Source: Oscillospiraceae bacterium
Lineage (GTDB): Bacteria; Bacillota; Clostridia; Oscillospirales; Ruminococcaceae
DNA length: 23,078 bases
Direction: 5' to 3'
NCBI GenBank assembly: GCA_029098085.1
Contig: JAQXNQ010000158.1
Coordinates: 1 to 23,078, forward strand
The translations under genes were made by a program, and so were the position numbers. Below the pieces are notes generated by a model that did not search any database, had not been told where the DNA came from, and saw only the letters and a list, made by a program, of their open reading frames with translations. Position 1 is the stretch's first letter. Every line of letters begins with the position of its first letter. Shown here in pieces: positions 7,242-15,252 of the stretch.

Positions 7242-8448
7242 GGCGCTCTCCGTCCTCTTCCGGCAGGCCGCAGCTGCCGTCCAGATAATCAAACACATCG
7301 ATCACCCGGCCGCCCCGGCAGCAGACCCGGGGCACCCGCTTGCCCACCAGGCAGACCAGCTCGTAATTGATTGTGCCCGCCAAATCGGCCAGCTCGCTGA
7401 AGGTGATCTCATCCTCTCCGTCCCGGCCGACCACCGTCACCCGGTCGCCCTGCCGCACGTCGGGGATGCCGCTGACGTCCACCATCATCTGATCCATGCA
7501 GATGTTGCCGATGATGGGCGCCCGTTTTCCCCGGATCAGCACCGAGGCCCGGTTGGAAAACAGCCGCAGATAGCCGTCGGCGTAGCCGATGGGCACCGTC
7601 GCCACCCGGGTGACGCCTTTGGTTGTGTAGGTGCGGGAATAGCTCACCGGCTCTCCCGGTTCCACCGTCTTGACCATGGCCACCTCGGAGCGGATGGACA
7701 TGACCGGCTGCAGCGCCATCTCCCGGCCGGGCAGGGTGTCCACCGGCATGCCATAGAGAATCAGGCCGGCCCGGGCCAGCTCGTACGCTCCGTCCAGATT
7801 CAGGATGCCCGCCGAATTCTGCAGATGCCGCAGCGGGAAGGTCACCCCCCGCTGCCGGAGCTCCTCAATCAGCCGGTCGCACCGCTCCCGCTGCAGGGCG
7901 GTGAAGGCCTGCCCCTCGGGGGACAGGTCGTCGGCGGAGGAAAAGTGGCTAAAGATGCCGTTCAGCCGCAGACCGGGCAGGCTGCAGGCCTGCTGAATTT
8001 CATCGGCGGGATCCTGACCGTCCCCGATGAAAAAGCCGATCCGCCGCATGCCGCTGTCCAGCTTGACATGGCCCTCCACCGTGACCCCCTGCCGCACCGC
8101 CTCGGCGCTGAGGGCGGCGGCGTACTCCAGTGACAGAATGGTTTGGGTGATGCTCTCCCGGGCCAGCACTCCCGCCTTTTCCGGCGGCGTGACGCCCAGA
8201 ATCAGCACCTGCCCGGTGACGCCGCACCGGCGCAGCGACAGCGCCTCCTCCAGATTGGAGACGCCGAACCAGCAAACCCCCAGCCGCTGCAGCTCCAGCG
8301 CCACAAACCGGTCGTGGTGACCGTAGGCGTCCGCCTTGACCACCGCCAGCACATCGGTTCCGGCAGGCAGCCGCTTCCGGATCTGCCGGTAATTCTCATC
8401 CAGGGCATCCAGATCGATTTCCGCCCAGGTACGCTTAAAAAATTCCAT
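7234..8448 (-). CDS. alr: Alanine racemase
   Basis: A 404-residue PLP enzyme that interconverts L- and D-alanine for peptidoglycan. The PLP lysine is Lys38 in AVVKADAYGHH; the second catalytic base is Tyr270 in PVSYSRTYTT; the PLP-pyridine Arg226 is in ARAGLILYG; the substrate-binding loop NICMDQMMVDVS is present. The N-terminal TIM barrel and C-terminal beta domain are both complete, with normal length plus a short acidic tail. The ATG is preceded by GAGGG at 7 nt. The 3' end overlaps the DUF5662 start. It is divergent from the SLOG gene across an AT-rich 105-bp region; I see no convincing minus-strand promoter there. Confidence 0.96.
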   Translation of the reverse strand: MEFFKRTWAEIDLDALDENYRQIRKRLPAGTDVLAVVKADAYGHHDRFVALELQRLGVCWFGVSNLEEALSLRRCGVTGQVLILGVTPPEKAGVLARESITQTILSLEYAAALSAEAVRQGVTVEGHVKLDSGMRRIGFFIGDGQDPADEIQQACSLPGLRLNGIFSHFSSADDLSPEGQAFTALQRERCDRLIEELRQRGVTFPLRHLQNSAGILNLDGAYELARAGLILYGMPVDTLPGREMALQPVMSIRSEVAMVKTVEPGEPVSYSRTYTTKGVTRVATVPIGYADGYLRLFSNRASVLIRGKRAPIIGNICMDQMMVDVSGIPDVRQGDRVTVVGRDGEDEITFSELADLAGTINYELVCLVGKRVPRVCCRGGRVIDVFDYLDGSCGLPEEDGERHG

Positions 8449-8493
8449 TCCGTTTCCCTCAAATATTTATTTTCAGTATTCACAATTCAGACA

Positions 8494-8521
8494 TTTTTGT
8501 CCGCTTCATCCGCGGTATAAT
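8494..8521 (+). promoter_or_regulatory. Promoter region for the SLOG gene
   Basis: An exact TATAAT (8516-8521) lies 32 bp before the start codon. The -35 region (about 8494-8499, TTTTTG) is poor. A small palindrome GACATTTTTGTC (8490-8501) overlaps it and could be an operator, but this is weak. Confidence 0.5.
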
Positions 8522-8553
8522 ATAGCTGTACAACTCTGCAAAGGAGGCTGCCC

Positions 8554-9054
8554 ATGGAAAGAGAACAGGGATACGCCCTCTGCTTTACCGGCCACCGGCC
8601 CGACAAGCTGGGCACCCGCCGGGATGAGGACGAGCTGCGTCTGCAGCTGCACATGCGCATTGTACAGGCCATCAGCGAAGGCTTCACCGATTTTTACTGC
8701 GGCATGGCCATGGGAACCGACATTCTCGCCGGTGAGCTGGTCATCGCCCTGCAGCGGCAGTACCCCGAGCTGCGGCTCATCGCCGTCCTGCCCTTTCCGG
8801 AGCAGAGCAAAGGCTGGCCCGACGGCTGGAAAAGGCGCTGGTCCGCCCTGCTCTATCAAGCGGACGAGCAGGTGGTACTCTTCCCCTCCTACCGGCAGGG
8901 CTGCTACCACGCCCGCAACCGGTACATGGTGGATCATGCCCAGCGGGTCATTGCCGTCTACAACGGCTCCCCCGGCGGCACCCGGATGACGGTGGAATAC
9001 GCCCGGAAAAAGGGCGTGCCGGTGGATCTGATCGTTCCGCAGACCTCCCGCTGA
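8554..9054 (+). CDS. SLOG-family protein (YpsA/DUF1273-like)
   Basis: A 166-residue Rossmann-like protein of the SLOG superfamily, which binds nucleotides or nucleotide-derived ligands. The diagnostic elements are FTGHRPDKLG near the N-terminus (11-20), a Gly-rich CGMAMGTDILAGELV loop in the middle, and NRYMVDHAQRVIAVYNG followed by GGTRMTVEYA at the C-terminus. It is close to YpsA of Bacillus, linked to cell-division and stress phenotypes there, but biochemical function is not established. The ribosome binding site AAGGAGG (8541-8547) is 6 nt from the ATG. It is a single-gene unit with a terminator at 9116. Nothing nearby marks it as part of a defence system. Confidence 0.85.
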   Translation: MEREQGYALCFTGHRPDKLGTRRDEDELRLQLHMRIVQAISEGFTDFYCGMAMGTDILAGELVIALQRQYPELRLIAVLPFPEQSKGWPDGWKRRWSALLYQADEQVVLFPSYRQGCYHARNRYMVDHAQRVIAVYNGSPGGTRMTVEYARKKGVPVDLIVPQTSR

Positions 9055-9115
9055 CGGCGGCTGTGCGGGCAGCTTCTCTATCACTATACTACATTTAGTT
9101 CCGATTTTCAAGTGC

Positions 9116-9152
9116 GGCAGCGGACTTCTCCGGAGGCCCGCTGCCCTCTTTT
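9116..9152 (+). terminator. Terminator after the SLOG gene
   Basis: GGCAGCGG (9116-9123) pairs with CCGCTGCC (9138-9145) over a 14-nt partly paired loop, followed by CTCTTTT. It is 61 bp after the SLOG stop codon. Confidence 0.7.
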
Positions 9153-9210
9153 ACCAGAGTTTTTCCCCCGGCTCTTCCCCGTCCTTCCGGAAGCCGTCCG
9201 GCGCGCCCTT

Positions 9211-9251
9211 CCCGTCAAAAGGCCTTTTTCCGGCCTTTTACCGGAGACGGG
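9211..9251. repeat. Nested inverted repeat in intergenic region
   Basis: An inner perfect 8-bp arm pair AAAAGGCC/GGCCTTTT (9217-9224 and 9232-9239) is nested in an outer pair CCCGTC/GACGGG (9211-9216 and 9246-9251). The A/T ends make the inner hairpin terminator-like on both strands. It may be a second terminator; no gene directly feeds into it except the SLOG gene. Confidence 0.6.
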
Positions 9252-9287
9252 CTTTACAAACTGTAAATTTCATTTGGATAATACCGC

Positions 9288-9440
9288 TTTTCCACAAATT
9301 CCACCGAGTTATCCACACGTCCCACCCGGTGGAAAACTTTTCCAGGCGGAGTTTTCCACAATCATGCGCCAAAATGCCCCAAAACGACCGCAGATCCGCC
9401 TTTTTCCGGGGAAGTTATCCCCATTCGGCCGGTGGAAACA
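9288..9440. other. Cluster of DnaA-box-like 9-mers
   Basis: In about 150 bp there is one exact DnaA box TTATCCACA (9309-9317), two TTTTCCACA (9288-9296 and 9352-9360), and near matches TTTTCCACC on the minus strand (9329-9337), TTATCCCCA (9415-9423) and GTTTCCACC on the minus strand (9431-9439). An AT-rich stretch lies just upstream (9252-9290). The rest of the 9055-9650 gap has no gene. DnaA binding is inference from the known TTATNCACA consensus. Confidence 0.55.
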
Positions 9441-9528
9441 GTGAATTTTTGCTCGATTCTAATTTTCTATATCTTGTGCCCGCCGCGTTTTTCCCGCCCT
9501 CCGCAGGGCCGAAGGCCCAAAATCCCGG

Positions 9529-9557
9529 TTGCATTTCCGCCCTCCGGGGCGTATAAT
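9529..9557 (+). promoter_or_regulatory. Promoter for the VanY-type carboxypeptidase gene
   Basis: TTGCAT (9529-9534), a 17-bp spacer and TATAAT (9552-9557) lie 93 bp upstream of the ATG at 9651. Confidence 0.75.
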
Positions 9558-9650
9558 AAGGGTTACTCCATCCGCACGGGCGCAAAGCCCATACACCCCA
9601 TCCCATGCCGTTTCGCCGGCCCATCCGGCAGCATAGAAAGGAACTGCTCC

Positions 9651-10727
9651 ATGTCCAATCGTTCATCCTCCGCCCGCCGCAGACAAAAACGCATCCTCCA
9701 CCGGATCAAGCTGGTGACTCTGCTGACGCTGCTGGCGCTGGCGGTGATTCTGATCCCCATTCTCCTCTTCCGCGCCTGCTCCGGCAAAGCGGAAAACGGC
9801 TCCTCCGGTGCTTCCGGCTCCTCCGGCTCCGCCAGCGTTTCCGGTTCTTCCGGCAGCAGCAGCTCCCTCCCGGCGGAAAGCAGCGAAAACGCCGAAAGCT
9901 CCGAAAGCTCCGAAGGCAGCACCGTCGAAAGCGGCCCCGAAAGCTCAACCCCTCAGTACGGCTCCATCGCCCGCTCCGGAAGCGATCTGAGCCGGGGCGA
10001 CCTGATTCTGGTCAACTGGGAAAACAGCTATATGGAGGTGCCCGAGGGGCTGGTGACCATCGCCAGCGCCAAAACCGGCGACTATCTGGTCAAGAACAAC
10101 GAGATCCAGCTGCGGGACTATGTGATCCCCTACCTCAACGAAATGATGGCGGATTTCCGCGCCGCCACCGGCATCTCCAACGTGGTGATTCTCAGCAGCT
10201 ACCGCTCGGTGGACTACCAGAAGAACCTGTACGAGCAGGATCTGGCCCGCACCGGCCGGGACTACTCCGATTCGGTCACCAAGCCCGGCTACAGCGAGCA
10301 CCACACCGGCCTGACCTTCGACCTGGCCTACATCGCCGCTGACGGCAGCTGGCCCTTCTACGACGGTCACGGCGACTACGGCTGGATCAACGAAAACTCC
10401 TGGAAATACGGCTTCATCATCCGCTACCCCGACGACAAGCAGGATGTGACCCAAATCATCCCCGAGCCCTGGCATTTCCGCTATGTGGGACAGGCCCACG
10501 CCGAGATGATCCACGCTTCCGGCCTCTGTCTGGAGGAGTATATGGAGATGCTCCGGCAGCACCCGGTCAGCGATCCCTACACCTTCTCCGGCGAAAGCGG
10601 CAGCTGGTCGGTCTACTATGTCCCGCTCATCGGCAGCTCGGTGGAGGTGCCCGTGCCCCAGGACAAGCCCTACACCGTCTCCGGAAGCAACGAGGGCGGG
10701 TTTATCGTCACGGTCAATATGGAGTGA
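9651..10727 (+). CDS. Membrane-anchored D,D-carboxypeptidase, VanY/peptidase M15B
   Basis: A 358-residue protein with a basic N-terminus, one membrane segment (about 20-41), a Ser/Gly/Glu-rich low-complexity linker (about 46-103) and an extracellular zinc peptidase domain. The M15 signature SEHHTGLTFD (215-224) gives zinc ligands His217 and Asp224, and EPWHFRYV gives catalytic Glu272 and ligand His275. It should remove the terminal D-alanine from peptidoglycan stem peptides. I chose the ATG at 9651 because AAAGGA lies 8 nt upstream and the membrane anchor then sits normally at the N-terminus; the frame is open farther upstream into non-coding DNA. Its stop codon lies within the first copy of the repeat element at 10724. 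Confidence 0.92.
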   Translation: MSNRSSSARRRQKRILHRIKLVTLLTLLALAVILIPILLFRACSGKAENGSSGASGSSGSASVSGSSGSSSSLPAESSENAESSESSEGSTVESGPESSTPQYGSIARSGSDLSRGDLILVNWENSYMEVPEGLVTIASAKTGDYLVKNNEIQLRDYVIPYLNEMMADFRAATGISNVVILSSYRSVDYQKNLYEQDLARTGRDYSDSVTKPGYSEHHTGLTFDLAYIAADGSWPFYDGHGDYGWINENSWKYGFIIRYPDDKQDVTQIIPEPWHFRYVGQAHAEMIHASGLCLEEYMEMLRQHPVSDPYTFSGESGSWSVYYVPLIGSSVEVPVPQDKPYTVSGSNEGGFIVTVNME

Positions 10728-11050
10728 AGAGTGAAGAGTGAATAGTTTTGGTGAATCGGCGCTGCGCGCCTTGAATATTGACAAAGTCCGGCAGGTGCTG
10801 CGCCGATTGGAAGTTTGCAGCAGTTGAAAGTGAAAAGCGAAAAGTTTTGACACCGAAAGGCTCCGCATCGATCCAGCCCGCGCAAAAAATGGAAGACAAC
10901 CCATCGCCGCTCTTCACTCGGCAGCTAAAAACCTGTCGTTTCGCATATCGGCAAAATCAGGTGTAGATCCGCCGATGCGCACTTTCCATTTCAAGTGAGC
11001 GAAGCAAGCGGAACACCTCAACTCTTCACTCTTCACCATTCACTATTCAC
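10724..11050. repeat. MITE-like element with GTGAAGAG-type inverted ends
   Basis: The left end begins GTGAAGAGTGAAGAGTGAAT at 10724. The right end (11020-11050), read on the minus strand, begins GTGAATAGTGAATGGTGAAG and continues GAGTGAAGAGTT. The ends are thus inverted tandem arrays of an 7-8 bp GTGAA-AG unit. Inside there is a second inverted repeat, AATCGGCGC (10754-10762) with GCGCCGATT (10800-10808). No gene is supported in the 327 bp. The left end includes the stop codon of the carboxypeptidase. A solo 12-bp copy GTGAAGAGTGAA occurs at 3277-3288, so the unit recurs in this genome. Mobility is inference. Confidence 0.6.
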
Positions 11051-11055
11051 TAAAC

Positions 11056-11092
11056 AAAAGCCGCCCGCCATCCTCGGATGACGGGCGATTTT
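11056..11092 (-). terminator. Terminator of the glycogen operon
   Basis: On the minus strand CGCCCGTCATCC pairs with GGATGGCGGGCG with one mismatch and a tiny loop (stem 11062-11087), followed by GCTTTTGTTT. It begins 14 bp after the glgP stop. AT-rich flanks on both sides could also let it work on the plus strand. Confidence 0.88.
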
Positions 11093-11101
11093 CATGCAGT
11101 C

Positions 11102-13495
11102 TTATCTGTACCAGATCTGATCCACATAGTCCTGAATGCTCCGGTCGGCGGAGAAGATGCCGGATTCGGCAATGTTCCGCAGGGACATCCGGTTCCAGGC
11201 CATGGGATCCCGGTAGGCGTCGTTGACCTTCTGCTGGCAGAGCCGGTAGCTGTCGAAGTCCGCCAGGGACATGTACTGGTCGTTGTGCAGCAGGTAGCTG
11301 ACGATGGTATCGAAGTTCTTGCCGTCGATGCCGCCCCGCTGGATGAAGTCCAGCACTTCCTTCACATAGCCGTTCTGGGAGTAGACATTCCAGGGGTTGT
11401 AGCCGTTGTTGCGGCACTGCACCACCTCGGCAGCGTTCATGCCGAAGATGAAGATGTTGTCCTGACCCACCGCGTCGTAAATCTCCACGTTGGCGCCGTC
11501 CATGGTGCCCAGGGTCAGGGCGCCGTTGAGCATCATCTTCATGTTGCCGGTGCCGGAGGCTTCCTTGCCGGCCTGAGAGATCTGCTCACTGATCTCGGCG
11601 GCGGGATAGATGATCTCCGCCAGAGACACCCGGTAGTTCTCCAGGAAGACCACCTTCAGCATGCCGTTGACGCTGGGATCCCGGTTGATCATGTCGCCCA
11701 TGGTGCAGATGAAGCGGATGATCTCCTTGGCCATGTAGTATCCGGGAGAGGCCTTGGCGCCGAAGATGAAGGTCCGGGGCTCCATGGTCTTGCCCCGCAG
11801 CTTGATCTCCAGATACAGGTGGCAGATCAGCAGCGCGTTCATCAGCTGCCGCTTGTACTCATGCAGACGCTTGACCTGCACGTCGAACAGGGAGTTCGGA
11901 TCCACCCGGATGCCGTTGTGGACGGCGATATACCGGGCCAGACGCTGCTTGTTGGCCAGATTGATCTCGCCCAGTCGGCGGAGCACCTCGGCGACGTCGG
12001 CGTAGGCATTGAGTCTCTGCAGCTCGGACAGATCCTTCTCAAAGCCGCTGCCGATCAGACCGGTGATCATCTCGGTCAGCAGGGGGTTGCCCTGGCAGAG
12101 CCAGCGCCGGGCGGTGATGCCGTTGGTGACGTTGGTCAGCTTGCCGGGGAAGATGTCGTTGTAATCCCGGAACAGGTCGGTCTTCAGAATGTCGGAATGG
12201 AGCTTGGACACGCCGTTGACCGAGAAGCAGGCGATCATGCACAGGTTGGCCATCCGCACCTGGTTGTTGTCGATGGCAGCCATGCTGGAGATGGCGCCCC
12301 GCTTTTCGGGGTGATGCTCAAACACATAGGCGCAGAACCGGCGGTTGATCTCCTCGCAGATGGAGTACACCCGGGGCAGGTGATGCCGGAACAGGCTCAC
12401 GTCCCACTTCTCCAGCGCTTCGCTCATGACGGTGTGGTTGGTGTAGGCCAGGGTGTTGCAGGTGATGTCCCAGGCCTGATCCCACTCGTAGCCGTAGTCG
12501 TCCATCAGCAGCCGCATCAGCTCGGGTACGCAGAGGGCGGGATGGGTGTCGTTGATATGAATAATCGCCTTGTCCGCCAGGTTGTCCAGACTGGGATTGG
12601 TGCGCAGGTGAATCTGGATGATGTTCTGCAGGGAAGCGGACACGAAGAAGTACTGCTGCTTCAGCCGCAGGCTCTTGCCCTCGATGTGGTCATCGGCGGG
12701 ATACAGCACCTTGGAAATGGCCTCGGCGCGGTTGCCGCTCTCCATGGACTTGACATGCTCGCCCCGGGCAAAGGAGCCCATATCGAAGCTGTCCACCGAC
12801 TCGGCGCTCCACAGCCGCAGGGAGTTGACCGCATCGGAGTCCTTGCCGCTGATCAGCAGGTCATAGGGCACCGCACGGACGGTATAATAATTCAGGTGGG
12901 TGGTCTTCAGGCCCTTCTCGCTCCACTCCTCCTTGACCTCGCCGTCAAAGTGGATCTCCTTGGCCTCGTCCCGGCGGGGAACCAGCCAGTAGCCGCCCAT
13001 TTCCAGCCAGTCATCGGGGAATTCCATCTGCCAGCCGTCGACGATCTTCTGCTTGAAGATGCCGAACTCGTAGCGGATGGAGAAACCGGTGATGGGATAA
13101 CCCATGGTGGTGGCGGCATCCATATAGCAGGAGGCCAGCCGTCCCAGACCGCCGTTGCCCAGACCCGCGTCGGGCTCCATCTCGTAGATCTCCTCCAGGT
13201 CAAAGCCCAGCTGAGACACAGCCTCCTTCATCTCGGCTTCCATGCTCATGTTGTACAGGTTGTTCTTCAGGGACCGGCCCACCAGGAACTCCATGGACAT
13301 ATAGTAGATGCGCTTTTTGTCGTTGCGCTTCAGCTGGTCCAGATACTGGCCCCGCTTGTCCAGCAGCTTCTGCTGTACGACCATCAGCACAGCGCCGTAC
13401 ATCTGCAGGATGGTGGCATCGCTGGCGTCATAGCCGTAGTCTGACTTCAATACCTTCACAATCTCGTTTTTCAGCTCATTGACAGAGCAGTTCAT
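11102..13495 (-). CDS. glgP: Glycogen phosphorylase
   Basis: A 797-residue GT35 alpha-glucan phosphorylase that releases glucose-1-phosphate from glycogen ends. The PLP-lysine region EASGTGNMKMMLNGALTLGT is present with Lys at about residue 653; the N-terminal half has EPDAGLGNGGLGRLASCY, and the active-site loops INDTHPALCVPELMR and VKRLHEYKRQLMN are intact. Length matches bacterial GlgP (about 790-815). I chose the ATG at 13495 because AGAGG lies 8 nt upstream and MNCSVNEL matches where the family begins; a frame extension of 27 codons upstream is low-quality. It is the last gene of the glgBCDAP operon, separated from glgA by 205 bp containing a strong hairpin, then followed by the operon terminator. 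Confidence 0.97.
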   Translation of the reverse strand: MNCSVNELKNEIVKVLKSDYGYDASDATILQMYGAVLMVVQQKLLDKRGQYLDQLKRNDKKRIYYMSMEFLVGRSLKNNLYNMSMEAEMKEAVSQLGFDLEEIYEMEPDAGLGNGGLGRLASCYMDAATTMGYPITGFSIRYEFGIFKQKIVDGWQMEFPDDWLEMGGYWLVPRRDEAKEIHFDGEVKEEWSEKGLKTTHLNYYTVRAVPYDLLISGKDSDAVNSLRLWSAESVDSFDMGSFARGEHVKSMESGNRAEAISKVLYPADDHIEGKSLRLKQQYFFVSASLQNIIQIHLRTNPSLDNLADKAIIHINDTHPALCVPELMRLLMDDYGYEWDQAWDITCNTLAYTNHTVMSEALEKWDVSLFRHHLPRVYSICEEINRRFCAYVFEHHPEKRGAISSMAAIDNNQVRMANLCMIACFSVNGVSKLHSDILKTDLFRDYNDIFPGKLTNVTNGITARRWLCQGNPLLTEMITGLIGSGFEKDLSELQRLNAYADVAEVLRRLGEINLANKQRLARYIAVHNGIRVDPNSLFDVQVKRLHEYKRQLMNALLICHLYLEIKLRGKTMEPRTFIFGAKASPGYYMAKEIIRFICTMGDMINRDPSVNGMLKVVFLENYRVSLAEIIYPAAEISEQISQAGKEASGTGNMKMMLNGALTLGTMDGANVEIYDAVGQDNIFIFGMNAAEVVQCRNNGYNPWNVYSQNGYVKEVLDFIQRGGIDGKNFDTIVSYLLHNDQYMSLADFDSYRLCQQKVNDAYRDPMAWNRMSLRNIAESGIFSADRSIQDYVDQIWYR

Positions 13496-13656
13496 GGGTG
13501 TTGCCTCTCTTTCTCTTTGTTTTGCGGCCGCGGAGGGAAAAACACTCGCAAAAAGCACGGACCGCAGCTCCCCCAAAAAGGATCTTCCTTTCAGGCGCCG
13601 GCGCTCTCACCCGGAAAGCGTCCGCGCACGAAAGCAAAACCGCAGAAAACAGCCCG

Positions 13657-13690
13657 GCACCGGGAAGGGCCCGAAGGCCTTTCCCGGTGC
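13657..13690 (-). other. Intercistronic hairpin with UUCG loop, glgA-glgP
   Basis: GCACCGGGAAGGGCC (13657-13671) pairs with GGCCTTTCCCGGTGC (13676-13690) over 15 bp with one wobble. On the transcribed minus strand the loop is UUCG. It starts 11 bp after the glgA stop. The following T-run is weak and delayed, so it may be a partial terminator, an RNA-stabilising hairpin or a processing site. The rest of the 13496-13700 gap holds no gene or clear promoter. Confidence 0.75.
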
Positions 13691-13700
13691 GGCGGGATAC

Positions 13701-15119
13701 TCAGACAGACTGATAAATGCGCAGATATTCCTCCGCCGAAGCGTCCCAGGAATAGTCTCCCCGCATGCCGTTCTGGGTGACGGCCTTCCGCTGCTCCTCA
13801 TCCCGCCAGATGGCCAGGCCGCGCCTGATGGCGTCCAGCATGTCGCCGGCGTTGAAGGACTGGAAGTTGACGCCGTTGCCGGTGCCGTCCAGATGGTTGA
13901 AGGGGATGACCGTGTCCTTCAGACCGCCCACCGCATGCACCACCGGAATGGTGCCGTACCGCATGGCGATCATCTGGGCCAGGCCGCAGGGCTCGGATTT
14001 GCTGGGCATCAGGAACAGGTCGGCCGAGGCGTAGATCTTCTGCGCCATGGAGGCCGAGAAGGTGATCATGGCCCGGAACTTGTCATGATAGGCCGCGTCG
14101 CAGAACCGCATGAAGTTCTCCAGCTCGGGGTAGCCGGTGCCCAGCACCACCATCTGGATGTTCTCCTTCATCAGCTCTTCCATGATGGGATAGAACAGGG
14201 ACAGGCCCTTCTGGTCGGTGAGCCGGCCCACCATGCCCACCATGGGGATGGTTTCGTCCACCGTCAGGCCCAGCTCCTTCTGCAGCGCCTTCTTGTCCTC
14301 GGTCTTGCCCTCGGGATGGTCGGCGTCATAGTGGAAGGGGATGGCGGGATCGGTGGCGGGGTTGAAGACCTCCATGTCGATGCCGTTGACGATGCCGTGG
14401 AGCTTCCAGCGGCGGGCACTGAGGATGGGATCCAGACCGAAGGAGAAATAGGGATCCATGATCTCGCCTGCATAGGTGCGGGACACGGTGGTCACCGCGT
14501 TGGACTGCTCGATGGCGCCCTTCATCATGTTCAGGCAGCCGTCCATCTCCAGAATCTTGCGGCTGTCGTCGCCCAGGCCCAGCACCGGCCCGAGGATCTC
14601 CATGCCGTACTTGCCCTGGAACTCGATGTTGTGGATGGAGAAGACCGTCTTGATGTAGGAATAGCCCTCTCTCCAGCGGAACTGGGTGTCCAGATACACC
14701 GGCACCAGCGCCGTATGCCAGTCGTTGGCATGGATGATGTCGGGGAAGAAGTCCACCTGGGGAAGAATCTCCAGAATCGCCTTGGAGAAGAAGGCGAACC
14801 GCTCCGCGTCGTCGAACTCGCCGTAGGGGGCGGCCCGGCGGAAGTAATACTCGTTGTCGATCAGGTAATAGGTCACGCCGTCCACCTTGGCCTCAAAGAT
14901 GCCGCAGTAGCAGTTGCGCCAGCCCAGATAGAAATAGAAGTACTTCAGGTAGGTGCATTTTTCCTTCATCTGGGGCTTGATGGTGGAATAGTAGGGAATA
15001 ACCACCCGCACGTCGTGGCCCTGCTTCACCAGCGCCTTGGGCAGCGCGCCGGCCACATCGCCCAGTCCGCCCACCTTGATGAAGGGCAGGGCTTCGCTGG
15101 CAGCAAACAGAATCTTCAT
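13701..15119 (-). CDS. glgA: Glycogen synthase (ADP-glucose type)
   Basis: A 472-residue GT5 glycosyltransferase that adds glucose from ADP-glucose to the growing alpha-1,4-glucan. The N-terminal KVGGLGDV (15-22) binds the donor; HANDWHT (130-136) and SIHNIEFQG (161-169) are conserved acceptor/donor sites; the GT-B C-terminal half has GRLTDQKG with Arg299 and Lys304, and SEPCGL with catalytic Glu376. Size equals E. coli GlgA (about 477). The ATG at 15119 is preceded by an AGGAGAGG run at about 8-11 nt. It lies between glgD (133 bp upstream) and glgP (205 bp downstream), both gaps holding strong hairpins. Confidence 0.97.
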   Translation of the reverse strand: MKILFAASEALPFIKVGGLGDVAGALPKALVKQGHDVRVVIPYYSTIKPQMKEKCTYLKYFYFYLGWRNCYCGIFEAKVDGVTYYLIDNEYYFRRAAPYGEFDDAERFAFFSKAILEILPQVDFFPDIIHANDWHTALVPVYLDTQFRWREGYSYIKTVFSIHNIEFQGKYGMEILGPVLGLGDDSRKILEMDGCLNMMKGAIEQSNAVTTVSRTYAGEIMDPYFSFGLDPILSARRWKLHGIVNGIDMEVFNPATDPAIPFHYDADHPEGKTEDKKALQKELGLTVDETIPMVGMVGRLTDQKGLSLFYPIMEELMKENIQMVVLGTGYPELENFMRFCDAAYHDKFRAMITFSASMAQKIYASADLFLMPSKSEPCGLAQMIAMRYGTIPVVHAVGGLKDTVIPFNHLDGTGNGVNFQSFNAGDMLDAIRRGLAIWRDEEQRKAVTQNGMRGDYSWDASAEEYLRIYQSV

Positions 15120-15155
15120 AACAAAACCATCCTCTCCTCACCCGGCTCTGCCGGG

Positions 15156-15248
15156 GCAGCCGCGGCGCTCCCCGCCGGAAAAGCGAGAAGCGCCGCTGCG
15201 TATCCATCTGTGAATGCCGTGCCGGGCGGAGCGCTCCGCCGGCGGAGA
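15156..15248 (-). other. Intercistronic hairpins, glgD-glgA
   Basis: Two structures fill this gap. GCAGC...GGCGCT (15156-15169) can pair with AGCGCCGCTGC (15189-15199), and near the glgD stop GGCGGAGCGCTCCGCC is a perfect 16-bp palindrome overlapping CTCCGCCGGCGGAG. Neither is followed by a T-run, so they are unlikely terminators and may affect mRNA stability. Confidence 0.6.
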
Positions 15249-15252
15249 AAGC

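Noticed and set aside
8554..9054. SLOG gene as part of a CBASS, Thoeris or other defence system
   Set aside because: It is a lone YpsA-type gene with no effector, membrane toxin or nucleotide cyclase beside it.
9288..9440. Calling the DnaA-box cluster the chromosomal origin
   Set aside because: No dnaA, dnaN, recF, gyrB or rpmH next to it, and only one exact box; kept as a finding, not as oriC.
11078..13444. 788-codon open frame antisense to glgP
   Set aside because: Same codon-bias artefact; glgP carries full family motifs.
13657..13690. glgA-glgP hairpin as a full terminator
   Set aside because: The T-run is interrupted and starts about 7 nt after the stem, and glgP lacks a clear promoter, so read-through is more likely.
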